Assembly: GCF_017916325.1 (NCBI RefSeq)
Contig: NC_090155.1
Coordinates: 347,501 to 411,500, forward strand
Direction: 5' to 3'
Length of the DNA stretch: 64,000 nt
Source: Leishmania martiniquensis
Taxonomy: Eukaryota > Euglenozoa > Kinetoplastea > Trypanosomatida > Trypanosomatidae
Positions 32,835 through 43,497 of the stretch are shown piece by piece. Under the pieces are notes generated by a model. It ran no database searches and was not told where the DNA came from. It worked only from the letters and a program-made list of their open reading frames with translations. Position 1 is the stretch's first letter; every line of letters begins with the position of its first letter. The position numbers and the translations under genes are program-made.

Positions 32835-33642
32835 GCGCCTAAGAGGAGCGGCCCTCTTGGCGTCCTCCGAGTATTTGGCCCTCACGCGAGGGCTTCAGGA
32901 AACGAAGCAGCGCTTCCAGCATGACCCTCTCTGGTGGTGTGGGGGGGGCGCGGCATCGTTTTCCCTTTGTTGGCTTGCGTTCATTCTGTTTCCTCCCCGT
33001 ATGCCGCCTCTCTCCCCTCACCCTCCTCATCTTAATCGTCTCTGACTCTGTCTCACCATAACACACATGGCGCTGTGTGTTTGTGTGTGTATTTATATAT
33101 ACGAGGCGGCTGTATCGAATGATGCGCATCTTTTGTTTTTGGAATGGGATCGTCGCACCCCTTTTTTTGTTTGATGCGCGTGTGGGTGTGCGCCTTCGGA
33201 TCTCCGAAGGTGGTGGGTGGTTTCCCTTCCCCCTCCCGCCCCACCCCCACCTCCACTTCACTGTACCATTCAAAGACGGCGCATCATGGCCCTCATGCCC
33301 TCTCTCTGTCTCTCCCTAACCTTTCTCACCTCATGTGCCCAGGCTGCTGCTGCTGCTGCTTCGCCATCCTCTCTCTTTGCGTGTCCCCGCTCCTCTGTCC
33401 TGCACTGCAGTAACTCGTCTGCGTCGGGCGCGACAGATCCCATCTGAGACCCCTCCGTATATATCCATGCATCCACTCGCACTTGTATATGCCCTCGGAG
33501 TGCATGGGCGGGCCTCGCCCTCCGCTTGCTCTCTCTCTGCTACGTTGTGGCTCTTTCCTCGTCCATTTCCCGCTCATACCCTTCAGCCCCACCTCCCGCC
33601 AAAACGTGCGTGCGCGTCTATAACGTTGCGATCATCGTTCAT

Positions 33643-33700
33643 GGGGCACGCCGGGATGCAGGGGGGAGGGGCACGCCGGGATGCAGGGGGGAGGGGCACG
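33643..33700. repeat. 25-bp tandem repeat, 2.3 copies
   Basis: The unit begins GGGGCACGCCGGGATGCAGG and restarts at 33643, 33668 and (partial) 33693. The two full copies are identical. Confidence 0.8.
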
Positions 33701-34860
33701 AGGCGCACATATGCACGTAAGTGCACCCCTAGGGCAGTTGGGGGACGGCGAGATCGGCTGGAGTGGAAAGAGAGGGAGAGGATCGGGGCGGTACGCAAAA
33801 ATAAGCGGGCTCAGACACACACACACACAAAGGATGCTCAGCTCACGGCGGCTGCAGTCCAAACTGCCGGTGATGGAGGAGGAGGAGGGCGACATTTCTT
33901 TCTTGTCAGCCTCTCTTTCGCTTTCATTCACTCGCCTTCGCACTTCTCTACTTGGCTTTGCCTGTTTGTGTGTGCTTATGTATGTCATTACGCTCGGGCT
34001 GCCGCACCAGGCGCAGAAACCCACTCACTCACCCCTCTCTCAGTATACACGCTCATTTTTGTGTGCATTACAATGTATGCGGATACACGTCTGAGACCGA
34101 TGCTTCACGCACAGAAAAAAAGAACAGGACAACCGCTGCAGCAGTGCATCTTGAGCACTCTGAGATGTTGTGTACCATCAGTTTCATTGCACGTGGTTGC
34201 AGGAGAGCGCTGCGTGAGCTACCACTCAAACAACATGCGCGAAAGAAATAAAAACAGAGAGGGGGGCGGGCGACTGCATCGATCCACCGTCGTAGCCGAT
34301 GGAAAACGCCACGATATGGTGCCACTCTCTCCTCCCTCGAGCAGCGTCGCTTCTTGATACCCGTGCGTGACGGATGAGAGAGTGCACACGTCGTTCGAAT
34401 CGTGCGTGCTACACCGAGCCGGCCCCTCCCCCCAGGTATGCTTTTCCCATGAGCTTTTCTCCACAGCGCTCCTGCGTCGTGGACGATACAGCACATTCAC
34501 GCTCGACGGCTACGATGCCCGCGGCTATGTGCGCCTCACAGCATGCACGTTCAGCCTCCGGCGCCTCGCTTCCCACGTGCTCGGCCGCTTTTCGGCCCCT
34601 CCCTGACCGTTCTGCTCTTTCCTGCGCACGTGTATACCCGCACCAGTCCGTCCCAATGTATCACCTCACCCCACCTGGCACGCTCATCGGGAACGCTTAT
34701 CAGGTCCTTTTCTCTTGCAAACACCTCGTGTAATCATCCCTCACACACACACACAGTGACACGCACGCACCCTCTCGCCATCAGTGCTTAGCCTTCCTCT
34801 CTTCCCTACGGTGTGGCCTCCCTCCCTCCTATTTTTTTTTGCTTCGCTGAACGCCCTTCA

Positions 34861-34862
34861 AG
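34861..34862 (+). promoter_or_regulatory. Predicted spliced-leader acceptor AG
   Basis: A C/T tract with nine or more T (34817-34845) precedes CTTCAAG. The first ATG afterwards is 34975, so the upstream in-frame extension back to 34813 should not be translated. Confidence 0.6.
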
Positions 34863-34974
34863 TACTCACCGCCTGTGCAGTTTCTCGGGCTCAGTCGTCC
34901 ACCCAACGCCCTCGATCCTAACCTCAGCCCTCCCCACTCCCATCGGCGCACTCGACTGCGCATCACATCTCGCT

Positions 34975-36015
34975 ATGTCAGAGTGCTGGTACATGCCCGA
35001 GGAGGTGGCGGATCGCCGCGATGAGAACCGCCTTTCGCCTAACGTGCCGGGTAGCTACGAGGTGCTCGGCGAGTCGGGGGTCTTCTACCGTCACTTCGAC
35101 CCGAAGGAGGTGAGCGACGACATGGAGGGCTTCATCCAGCCGCTTCTTCAGAAACTTCACTACAAAAGCTACGATGTGGTGAACCTCAGCCCGGACAACC
35201 TCGGCGAAGAGAAGTTCGAGGCTCTGGCGGAGCAGCACTTCCGGGAACATATTCACGAAGATGACGAGGTACGATTGATTCTCGAGGGTCAGGGCTACTT
35301 TGACGTGCGCGATCCCGATGACAAGTGGATTCGATTGCTGTCCAAGCCAGGCGACTGCATCGTCGTGCCGGCCGGCATGTACCACCGCTTCACAACGGAG
35401 CACAGCAAGTACATCAAGACGCTGCGCATCTTCAAGGAGGCGCCGCGGTGGATCGCGCTCAACCGTGGCCCTGAGGCGGAGGAAACGTCAGCGCGCAAGG
35501 AGTACCTCTCGCGCCTGCGCGCCCCTGCTGAGACAGCTGTCGGCACCGCCAACAATCGCACTATCTACTTCTTACGCTACCCGCTTCAGTTAGACGCGTC
35601 CCTCACCACCATCACCAAGAGGCTGTTGGAGCAGCACAGCGAGCAGCCATTCGCCCTCATGATTTTTCTCACCGGCTCCACCGACCCGACCACCGGGGTA
35701 TCTTGGTGCCCCGACTGCGTCCCGGCGAAGCCGCAGGTAGCGGAGCGCTTTACGGAGCTTCAAAGAAAATGCGGGGAGGCGCACGCCATTTTCCTGCAGC
35801 TTCCGGTCGAGCGCGCCAGCTACCTTGGCAACCCAGCGTTTCCCTACCGCAAGCACCAGACGCTGCAGCTGGGTAGTGTACCGACGCTGCTCGTGCTGAC
35901 GCCGGCCAAGAACGCCGAGAATAAGAGCGACTCGCAGTGGTATGACCTGCTTGAGGTGAAGGTACGTTCCTGCGACCCTGGCAAGAGAGACCTGCTGAAT
36001 TTCGAGTGGCACTGA
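34975..36015 (+). CDS. Acireductone dioxygenase fused to TRP14-like thioredoxin domain
   Basis: The product is 346 aa. Residues 1 to about 180 are an acireductone dioxygenase (ARD) cupin of the methionine-salvage pathway, which oxidises acireductone to 2-oxo-4-methylthiobutanoate. The family's metal ligands are present as H92, H94, E98 and H137 (HIHEDDEVR and MYHRF), with WIALNRG after the barrel. Residues about 195-346 are a thioredoxin-fold domain of the DUF953/TXNDC17 (TRP14) family: FLTGSTDP, active site WCPDC with C245 and C248, then SVPTLLVL with the cis-Pro. Both sites look intact. ARD is normally a free protein of about 180-200 aa, so the fusion is unusual; it could couple methionine salvage to thiol redox, which is inference. 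There is no targeting signal, so it is probably cytosolic. The start is the first ATG after the predicted acceptor. Confidence 0.93.
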   Translation: MSECWYMPEEVADRRDENRLSPNVPGSYEVLGESGVFYRHFDPKEVSDDMEGFIQPLLQKLHYKSYDVVNLSPDNLGEEKFEALAEQHFREHIHEDDEVRLILEGQGYFDVRDPDDKWIRLLSKPGDCIVVPAGMYHRFTTEHSKYIKTLRIFKEAPRWIALNRGPEAEETSARKEYLSRLRAPAETAVGTANNRTIYFLRYPLQLDASLTTITKRLLEQHSEQPFALMIFLTGSTDPTTGVSWCPDCVPAKPQVAERFTELQRKCGEAHAIFLQLPVERASYLGNPAFPYRKHQTLQLGSVPTLLVLTPAKNAENKSDSQWYDLLEVKVRSCDPGKRDLLNFEWH

Positions 36016-37591
36016 TGCCATGTGCTGGCGCGTGAAGAGCGAAAAAAAGGTACGGACAGGTCGAGCGGGCTAAGTACCAAGAGGTCGAGAAAGGGGAAAG
36101 AAGAAGAGGGGAAGACCTCTAAGCGCCGTGCGCGCGCGTGAGTGTAGAAGGCCGGATGGCAGCAGACCGTGCAGACCTTTCGATCGGCCTCAAATCCTCC
36201 GCAGCCCTGGAGCCCTGTTCGGTGCTCTTCGTACCGTTGCGAATGCGTTTTGTGCTGCATCGCCGTTGCTTTCGATGTTGTCTTTTCGTTTTTTTGCTCT
36301 CTCTCTTCGCACTTCTCGCGCACGGCTCTCTCCCCCCTCCTCGTCCTCCTCCCGTTTTTTTCTCCCTGATGCACCTCACGTCGTGTGTGTGTACGCGCGC
36401 GTGTCGCGTGCCAATGTCTTCGGCCTCTGCCCCCCCTTCCCCTCTGTTGCGCCTGTTTCAGTTCCTGTTTTCCACCCAGAGCGCCACCGCACCTCCTTCT
36501 TGTGTGCTTCACTATCTCACGCGCACTGTCCCCTTACCTTCATTCGTTCGGACCCCTGTGCGCTTGTGTCGGAGTGATGGCCTGTGTGTCGTTCCCCTCC
36601 CCTCTCCCCTCCACATCTTACGCACACGCACACACACACACTTTTGATTTATCTCGGCTTCTTTTTTTTAGGCGTGGGTGGAACGCCACGAGAGGGAAGC
36701 TTCAGCCACTTAAAAAGGGGGGAGGAAGAGCGTCTGGGAAGACGAGGTAACGGTCTTCTAAGGACGCCGCCCCCTTCTCCTGTCCGTCTCACCCACTCGT
36801 CTCTCATGCACATGGGCACGTCTGTTTGTGTCTGGCCGCGCTCTCCTTCCTCGCGGGTGTGGGAATCTATACCTCGCCGTGGGTAGCCACGTGGCCGCAC
36901 CGACCGCACTAACGCCCTTGCGCACTCGCTGAGTGGCTGGCTGGCTCTCTCCTCTACCTGGGCGAATCGTCCCCGTGCTGGGGAGGTGATGAGTGCGAGT
37001 GGAAGCGGTATTGACGAGGGGCTGGAAGAGCTCGTGCCCTAAAGAAGCCAAAGGGGAGGAGGAGGAGGAGGGGGGTAACTGTGTTGTTCCTCCCCGCTCG
37101 ACCTCTCCGCACGTGCCGCTCCGTCGCAGCGGTGCTCGAGGGGAATCAAAAAAAAAAGATGCAGCGGCACCACCTCATCGATCACCCAACGAGAAAGGAA
37201 GGGTGTGTGCGGGGTGGGACGCGCAAGGTGAATGCCTACACCGCAACGCTCGGCATCTCTGCACGCAGCGCGAGTAGCGCGGAAATTTGTACAAGGAACG
37301 CCGCGTTGCATTGGAAAGCATCTGCAGGGCCGATAGTGCGGGATCGGTTGTGCTTCATGGGGTACCATAGTGCCTTCCCCTCTCTCACTCGCGCATGCAG
37401 GGCATCGCTCCCCTCCGTCTCTCTGCCCATACATACATGTATATATATATCGCCTGCCACGAACGCCTGCATACGACTCAGCTTAGTATTTTTGTGTGTG
37501 TTTCAGTGAATGTTGCATCGCCTGTCATCGCTCGTGCACGTTTCCCCCACCCCCACCCCTTCCTGTGTAGAGACACCACAATCTTCCCTAG
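36016..37591. other. Spacer, 1.6 kb
   Basis: No gene is supported. C/T-rich tracts, (CA)n near 36620-36640 and a TATATATA stretch at about 37440-37450 are present. A short uORF-like ATG at 37510 is out of frame with the next gene and is probably removed by use of the acceptor at 37569. Confidence 0.55.
37569..37570 (+). promoter_or_regulatory. Predicted spliced-leader acceptor AG
   Basis: A C-rich pyrimidine tract (37542-37564) precedes GTGTAG. ATG 37592 follows after 21 bases. An alternative AG lies at 37505-37506. Confidence 0.5.
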
Positions 37592-39685
37592 ATGATCTCG
37601 TGGGTGCTGGTCGTGTGCTGTCGCCGCACGTCGGCGTATCGCCTCAGCTGCTCGACCGCAAAGGCAAGCGCGCTCACCTCCACACGCGAGGTGCGGCGCG
37701 CCTCTTTCACCGCATCCCCGGAGAAATCTGGGCTCCCTTGCGAAGCGCCTGTCTCTGAGAGCAGCAGCAGCAGCAGCAGCAGCAGTGCAGAGACGGTAAG
37801 GGCAGCAGCTGAAGCAACCGCGAAGTGGTCTGCTGCCCTACCGGACATCCCCTACGGATTCCCTGCGAGTGACTCGAACGTTTTCGCCGCGGAGCGATGT
37901 GGTGGCATTCAGAAGCGGTGGCTTCAAGACCTCCCACGCGAGGTCGATAGCAGAAGCAACGGCGGGAGCCCTGGCGGCGCCTCCGTCTGGGTGGAGCGGT
38001 ACCTCCCCAACAAGGAGGACTTCTGGCGGAGCCCGCCCTACGAGGCGCTGCGCGAGATCGTGCTGCGCTCCCCGTACCATGATGCCCTAAGAATCATTAT
38101 GGAGCACGACTATCGCTTTCTCTTTACGGACGTCATGTGCAACGTCGAGGCGCCGATGCCGCACGTCATCTATGAAGACTTCATGAAGTGTCTGACGTTC
38201 TCCTCTCTGCAGCAGCAGCCGGAGGAGCAGTTCGCGCTCCCCGAGCCTGTGTTGCGGGACCTACTTTGCTGGGCAGCCTACTACTGCACGCTGGATCGCT
38301 TTTATTTCACCTCCGCCTCCATGCTTTTTCGAAAGGTGGAGCAGGAGCAGCACATGAGCCCAGCCGTTCACAGTGCGTGGGTCTATATCTGCACGGCGGC
38401 GGGCAAGCTAGACGAGGCACTCGCCTATGCCGCCTACATGGACACGCACAGTATCCCGTTCGACCCGGACGTTTTCGCCCTCCTGCTTCACCCCTCCCTG
38501 ACTCCGGTTCAGCAGCGCCTGCATCAGGCGCCACAGACATCGAAGGGGGTGGTAATGCAGCGGCGCCTCTGCCTAGACATGAGTCGGCACCACGGCACGA
38601 TGCCAGTCGCGGTGCATGCCATGTTTGTATACCACATCCTGACCCTCCAGCACAAGCGCAAGTGGGAGGTCCTGCGTGGCGCTGCGGAGCTGTTTAACCG
38701 GCGGCAGGAGCGAGCGAGGTGCAGAAGAGGTCTTCCGTCCTCTGAGTCATTCATGCCGGTTGCTGGGCCCGCCGCAGAAGGGCCGCGTGCGTTCATCTGC
38801 ACCCGCACCATGCACCTTGCCATGTCGCTCTTCTGCAGGGAGAAGGGCGTTCGCTGGGGCCCTCGCACGACGAGAGAAATGGTCGCCTTCATGCTGGAAA
38901 ACTTCGAGGCCGGCAGCACCGTCGCCGATGTCCTTTTCGTTCTCATGCGCGTACGACGCAATGGGCAGACGAGAATGCTGGCGGCACTTCCCCAGGCAGT
39001 TTTCAGCGCGCAAGAGCAAGAGGCGCTGATGCGCGCCACGCATCGCCGCATCCAACACGATCCGTCGTGCGCGGTGGCAGCACCGCTACTGCGAGAGCTG
39101 CTGGCGGCCGATGGCGGAAGCGACAGCCACAACGCAATCGACCGCGCCATGCGGCACCTTCAGATGCTCGCCGCATCAACGACAGACTACGGCGCTGTCG
39201 CCGAGGCCTCGAGCCCCTCTCTTCCTGCAGAAGCGGCTGCAAGCGCGCCGCCTCTTGACAAGGCAGAGAGATGTAGGCCAGCAGTGGTGCAGGGCGGCTT
39301 GGAGGCCGACGAGCGGAGCAGCCTCACCTCTCTCTCGGAGGCAATGGAGCAGGTGCGGGAGGAGACCCCAGTGTCGCCGGCGGAAGCTGCTCGAGACCTC
39401 TTGGCTGCTGTGATGGCGCTAGATCGCGAAAGCGTCGCGGCGGCACCGGCTGCACGAACGGGCAGTGGCGCGAAGAAAGCGCTGAGCATGTCGCTTCGTC
39501 CTTCGTCCTCGACGGCAAGAGAGGAAGACCGACTCCGCGAGTTGCACGTAACACTCGAAGCGATGGGCACATCGCCAAGCCTCTCTGCCTGGTCTCTGCA
39601 GCAGCTGCTGAAGGAAGAGGAGGAGGCACGGCTGCAGCACCAGGCGGCGAATGCGTGGATATCGCCCGCCTACGTACCGCGGTAG
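37592..39685 (+). CDS. Mitochondrial PPR-like protein
   Basis: The product is 697 aa. The N-terminus (MISWVLVVCCRRTSAYRLSC and following) is rich in Arg and Ser with no acidic residue for about 30 positions, as in a mitochondrial presequence. A polyserine tract encoded by AGC repeats sits at about residues 58-66. Residues about 258-298 fit a pentatricopeptide repeat: HSAWVYICTAAGKLDEAL, then AYMDTHSIPFDPDVFALLL, matching the family's GxxxxAxxxxxxMxxxGxxPD pattern. Flanking sequence is helical and probably contains further diverged repeats. The C-terminal ~150 residues are Ala/Ser/Glu-rich. PPR proteins bind organellar RNA in processing, editing or mitoribosome assembly; which step applies here cannot be told. 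Confidence 0.82.
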   Translation: MISWVLVVCCRRTSAYRLSCSTAKASALTSTREVRRASFTASPEKSGLPCEAPVSESSSSSSSSSAETVRAAAEATAKWSAALPDIPYGFPASDSNVFAAERCGGIQKRWLQDLPREVDSRSNGGSPGGASVWVERYLPNKEDFWRSPPYEALREIVLRSPYHDALRIIMEHDYRFLFTDVMCNVEAPMPHVIYEDFMKCLTFSSLQQQPEEQFALPEPVLRDLLCWAAYYCTLDRFYFTSASMLFRKVEQEQHMSPAVHSAWVYICTAAGKLDEALAYAAYMDTHSIPFDPDVFALLLHPSLTPVQQRLHQAPQTSKGVVMQRRLCLDMSRHHGTMPVAVHAMFVYHILTLQHKRKWEVLRGAAELFNRRQERARCRRGLPSSESFMPVAGPAAEGPRAFICTRTMHLAMSLFCREKGVRWGPRTTREMVAFMLENFEAGSTVADVLFVLMRVRRNGQTRMLAALPQAVFSAQEQEALMRATHRRIQHDPSCAVAAPLLRELLAADGGSDSHNAIDRAMRHLQMLAASTTDYGAVAEASSPSLPAEAAASAPPLDKAERCRPAVVQGGLEADERSSLTSLSEAMEQVREETPVSPAEAARDLLAAVMALDRESVAAAPAARTGSGAKKALSMSLRPSSSTAREEDRLRELHVTLEAMGTSPSLSAWSLQQLLKEEEEARLQHQAANAWISPAYVPR

Positions 39686-40390
39686 AGAGGAAGTCGAGAA
39701 GAGACGGGGGAGGCGATCTGCGGTCTCCCCCCCATCCACACACACACCAAAAAAAATCAACTGCTTCATTGCCATCGCCTCCTCTCCGATACTTTATTCG
39801 CAGAAACACATACATATATACACATACATATGCGTGTGTATATGTATGTGCTCGATTTTTTGTGCGTGTGCGCAGTTTTTTTTTCGTGTGTGTGTATTGT
39901 TGCACCGAGAATCGCGTAACGTAGAAGCAGCATACAACTGCACCCCACCCCACCCCTCTCTCTCTCATCAGGCGCATACGGCGTGGAAACCGCGAAGGAG
40001 GAGCGCGAAGAGACGCGCGCGCATGCGCGCAGACCGTAATCCGGTATACCCGTTTAATCCTCTCCTGTTTTTCTTTTTCAGAGTCTCTGCGAGCATGCTC
40101 GCTGGCATGCGTGTGTATATGTGTATGTGTGTGCGTGTATGGCTCTGAATCTCCTCCGCTCATACCACCACCCCCGCCTGTGCTCCTCTCGCTCTCTCAT
40201 CCTCTGCCCGAGCCTCGCCCTCTCCACCCTCTTCCCCTGCCAGCGGGAGCGGCTGTTGTACTCGCTACACGGCCCCAGAGAAATTTTTAGTACGTGCGCG
40301 TATGTGCGTGCGATTGCTTGGTAAGACGGTGAGTTACATGACCTACCGCAAGAGATCATCCGTGTATTTGAAGTGCTTGCCGTCGACGTC
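39686..40390. other. Spacer, 0.7 kb
   Basis: It holds ACATATATACACATACATA repeats around 39808-39852, C/T tracts and two candidate acceptors, then a short uORF. No further gene is supported. Confidence 0.55.
40242..40243 (+). promoter_or_regulatory. Predicted spliced-leader acceptor AG (alternative at 40080-40081)
   Basis: The tract TCTCCACCCTCTTCCCCTGCCAG fits the pattern. A second good candidate, CTGTTTTTCTTTTTCAG, ends at 40081 and would give a longer 5' UTR with more upstream ATGs. Confidence 0.45.
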
Positions 40391-40394
40391 ATGA
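40338..40394 (+). CDS. uORF, 18 codons, stop overlaps next start (ATGA)
   Basis: ATG at 40338 opens an 18-codon frame whose TGA (40392-40394) overlaps the ATG at 40391 as ATGA. The peptide begins MTYRKRSS. This arrangement could permit termination-reinitiation or restrain translation of the downstream gene. Nothing shows that it is translated. Confidence 0.4.
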   Translation: MTYRKRSSVYLKCLPSTS

Positions 40395-41929
40395 GGCCGG
40401 TGCGACTCTTCATGTTCTGCAGCCGTAGGCTTCTGGTCACCTCAATCGAGGCCTCCCCGCGCTGTGCGCTGCTGAGGCATGCCAGCTCCGCGTCCCGAGT
40501 AGCCGTATCTGCTCCCTCATGCGCTCGGCGATGGCACGCCGTGGCAGCGGCGTCTAGTGTTGGGCACGCCGCTCCAGCACTGCGCCGTCTTCCCACTGCG
40601 GCGGACGCGGAAGCGGAACTCCGGGCATGGGCCGACAGCGCCGCAGGAACGTCGTCGTCTTCAAAGTCGGCGCTGGCGCTCTCGGGAAAGTCGCTGGTGC
40701 TCTGCGTAACCGCCCTGCAGCTGCATGAGGCCGCCGCGGTGTCACAGGACCCCACCAAGCATACGGCCCACTTCCCAGAGCTCGTGCACTCCTACCTCGA
40801 TGCGCTCGCCACGCACATCTTTTCCCGATTTAACTCAGTAGGGAAGCCAAGCGCCGCCGCAGTGCTGTTTGCCGATGTCGAGGCCTCACACATTCGTCCC
40901 GAATCCCTGCGGATCGCCGTGCAGTACATCACCCACAAAGCCTTCCGAAGCAGCAGCAGCAGTGCCACGGAACATGTTGGCGAGGGTCGTGTTACATGTG
41001 GCGCGGCGGCGGAGCTTGCGGAAACGTTGTGTGCCGAGCGCGACCTGGAACTCACACTTGAGGCCACTCTGGCATTGCTCGCAGGCCACCAGATCTCGCA
41101 GGTGCATCTTGCCGCTGTGGCAGCGAAGGAAGTCGGCACCGCTGCGACGATAGCCGCCATGGTGCCGCATGTCGAGTCCACCTGCCATTACGTGGGTCAT
41201 GTCGTTGACCTCATCGCAAAGCCTCTCAACGCACCGTTGGCACCCGCCCTCAATTTGCCCCCGGCCAAGCGTGACTTCTGGGCGCAAACGGCGAGGCAAC
41301 TCACGTCGGGGCTTTACGTGGCACTACTTTCTGCTCAGTCGGAGGTGGCAGACGCGCAGCTTATCAAGCAGATGTTTCGAGATCTGCTGCGCAGAGTTTA
41401 TGGCGCCGAGGGCGGCAAATTCGGCGTGAGCCGATCGCTTCACTACATGTTGACGGTGGCGGTTCCATGCCTACTAAAGAGCTTCGCAGTGGTCGTGGAC
41501 ATCATGCAGCAGCGGCATTGCGCGACAAGGGAGAAAGCAGTAGCAAAGGCGGTGGCGGCAGCGTCCAAGGAAGAAGGGGGTGCTAGTGCATGGCCGTATA
41601 GGAGAAGCGCAAGCGCGTCATGTTCTGTTTCCTCTCGATCTAAGAAGAGTATCTCCGCCGAGATGCGGGGCCTGGCGGCTGCAGCAGGCGCAACAAATGT
41701 CGGCCCATCCTCAGAAAAGATGCGCCGAGCGACCCTGCTGGTACTGCTTACGGCCGGGGTGCTGTACTTGATTTCCTCGCGCACCAACACCCTTTTGGCG
41801 CCAACACCATCTTACCTCTCTGCCCAACGGGCCCCCGCCACGGAGCAGACGTCAGACAGAGACGTCATGAAGACATACACGAAGCTTTCTGCCATGGCAG
41901 CATCCGCTACCGCCCCGCAGCTCAGGTAA
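40391..41929 (+). CDS. Probable mitochondrial protein with C-terminal membrane segment
   Basis: The product is 512 aa with no recognised family. The first ~55 residues (MRPVRLFMFCSRRLLVTSIE onward) are rich in Arg, Ser, Ala and Leu with few acids, as in a mitochondrial presequence. A long helical, moderately conserved-looking core spans about 90-390. A single hydrophobic segment TLLVLLTAGVLYLI lies at 448-461, flanked by basic residues (KMRRA before, SSR after), followed by about 50 soluble residues. This suggests a membrane-anchored mitochondrial protein. The frame extends to a GTG at 40373, but ATG 40391 is the first ATG in frame. Confidence 0.8.
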   Translation: MRPVRLFMFCSRRLLVTSIEASPRCALLRHASSASRVAVSAPSCARRWHAVAAASSVGHAAPALRRLPTAADAEAELRAWADSAAGTSSSSKSALALSGKSLVLCVTALQLHEAAAVSQDPTKHTAHFPELVHSYLDALATHIFSRFNSVGKPSAAAVLFADVEASHIRPESLRIAVQYITHKAFRSSSSSATEHVGEGRVTCGAAAELAETLCAERDLELTLEATLALLAGHQISQVHLAAVAAKEVGTAATIAAMVPHVESTCHYVGHVVDLIAKPLNAPLAPALNLPPAKRDFWAQTARQLTSGLYVALLSAQSEVADAQLIKQMFRDLLRRVYGAEGGKFGVSRSLHYMLTVAVPCLLKSFAVVVDIMQQRHCATREKAVAKAVAAASKEEGGASAWPYRRSASASCSVSSRSKKSISAEMRGLAAAAGATNVGPSSEKMRRATLLVLLTAGVLYLISSRTNTLLAPTPSYLSAQRAPATEQTSDRDVMKTYTKLSAMAASATAPQLR

Positions 41930-42898
41930 GCCGCACCCACGCAGATGCTAAAGGGCTCGGGCACACGCACACGAAGCGGGTAGCGGGTGCATATCTTGCA
42001 CCCGCCTCCTCCTCCTGTTCCACCTGGTCATTCCGTCTTCGTGGTAGGAACATACTTGGGGCCCAGGCAGCGCTGTGCCATATCTCACAGGTAGTAGGGC
42101 GGGGCCGGGTGAGAAGGAAGTGCGGTAGAGGCGATCTGTGGCGCCCCATTGTCTGTGTAGCTTTCTTTTGGTCGTGGAGATCGTTCTGAGAGCCGGACAA
42201 GTTTGTAGAAAAGCTGCCGGATGTCCCGCGGTGTGCGCAGCCGAGAGACAAGGCTCTTTCCTATCTAAGGGAAGGCGTTCAGCCTCAGCGCTCTCAGAAC
42301 GAGAAAAGAAAAACGCCTTCGGTCATCGCATGTGTGCGAAGAACACTGAAGCGCTCATATTTTTTTCTTAAGCGGGGGGCAGGGGGGGGGGCGCTTTTGT
42401 GTCGATGTCGGCCTCTCCATGCGCCTGTATCGATCTCCTTACACGTGTGTCTGTGTGTATGCGAAAGAACGGCGATGGAGAGAGGCCGTCTTTCCGCCCA
42501 GCCGAGAAGAAGCAAAAAGGGGGGCGAATAATCCAAAACTCACTGAACGAGAACACGAGCGTCGCTGAGAACCGCATACGGTCGGCGGGAGGAAGGGAGG
42601 GAAAGCAGTTTTTTAAAAAAAGGGCCGCCGGCAGCAGTCCGTTCCCCAAAGGCACACTCTCAGCGCTCTCTCGATGGCTCACGTCGCTAACACTATCGCA
42701 AGAGCCTTGCGGGGTAACTCAAAAGCGGCCATCCCACTGCGCCTCTCACACACATCCCTCACAGTCCCTGTTACGGCCCACAGTGGCGCAGCGCGTGCGC
42801 CACGGCACCACTCCCATCCTCTATCTTTCCGCTTTCACCAGCCCATGCGTCTATTCCTCTCTCTCTGCTGATCTTTGAAAAAGCCTCCTCTCCCCATC

Positions 42899-43039
42899 GT
42901 CCCTACTCCCGCCAGCGTGCAGAAGCGCTCGCTTGCGACCGCGCAGGGACACACGCGTGCGTGCGTGTCTGTGTGTCTGTCTGTTTGTTTGCGTGTGCGG
43001 ATGTTCGTATCTATGCGGTTGAGCATGCGTGTAGGCGCG
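42899..43039. repeat. 141-bp direct repeat, copy 1
   Basis: The copy begins GTCCCTACTCCCGCCAGCGT and ends GTGTAGGCGCG. It differs from copy 2 at three positions (C/T at 42945 region, T/C in the TGTCTG tract, C/T near the end). Confidence 0.85.
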
Positions 43040-43497
43040 TGCGTCGGCGCCTGTATGGCGCCAACCGAGATGTTTGTGTCTGTGTGTCTGCCCGCATGCA
43101 GACGGTGAGCAGTGGTGTTAGTGGGCTCACGTGGGCCGTTGGTGCTCTCAGCTCAGGAAAGAATCGGAGGAAAGATGAGTCAAAAACTTGAGCGCGTGTG
43201 CCACTTGCCAGCCTAGGCTGGAGGCATGCGGCACGCACGCCAGCTCTCCCCGCCGGATACATGGCGAGTCAGGGTGAAGCGGCTATGTGGCACACACACA
43301 CACACACACGCACACGCGCGCGCGGGGAAGAAGGAGAGAGCGAGGTGGAGACGGCGGCAATATGATGACGTGCAGACAAGCAAATTTCCTAACAAAACGA
43401 CTGAGGTCACTCTTCGCTCTCACGAAGAGAACGAGATGTGCACTTTCTGCTCCACTGTGCTCTGATGTCACACCTCCTCCACCCCACCACCACCACC

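Larger units (their letters stand above)
32835..34974. other. Spacer, 2.1 kb
   Basis: No gene is supported. It contains C/T-rich tracts, a (TG)n and TATATA stretch at about 33076-33100, a (CTG)n stretch near 33344-33360, (CA)n at about 33815-33828 and a 25-bp tandem repeat at 33643-33700. The 340-aa frame 33335-34357 is low-complexity and crosses these repeats. Confidence 0.6.

Noticed and set aside
33335..34357. 340-codon + strand frame
   Set aside because: Crosses the 25-bp tandem repeat and CA runs; low-complexity, no conserved-looking core.
43289..43312. CA repeats considered as possible CRISPR-like arrays
   Set aside because: Dinucleotide microsatellites without unique spacers; the organism is eukaryotic.
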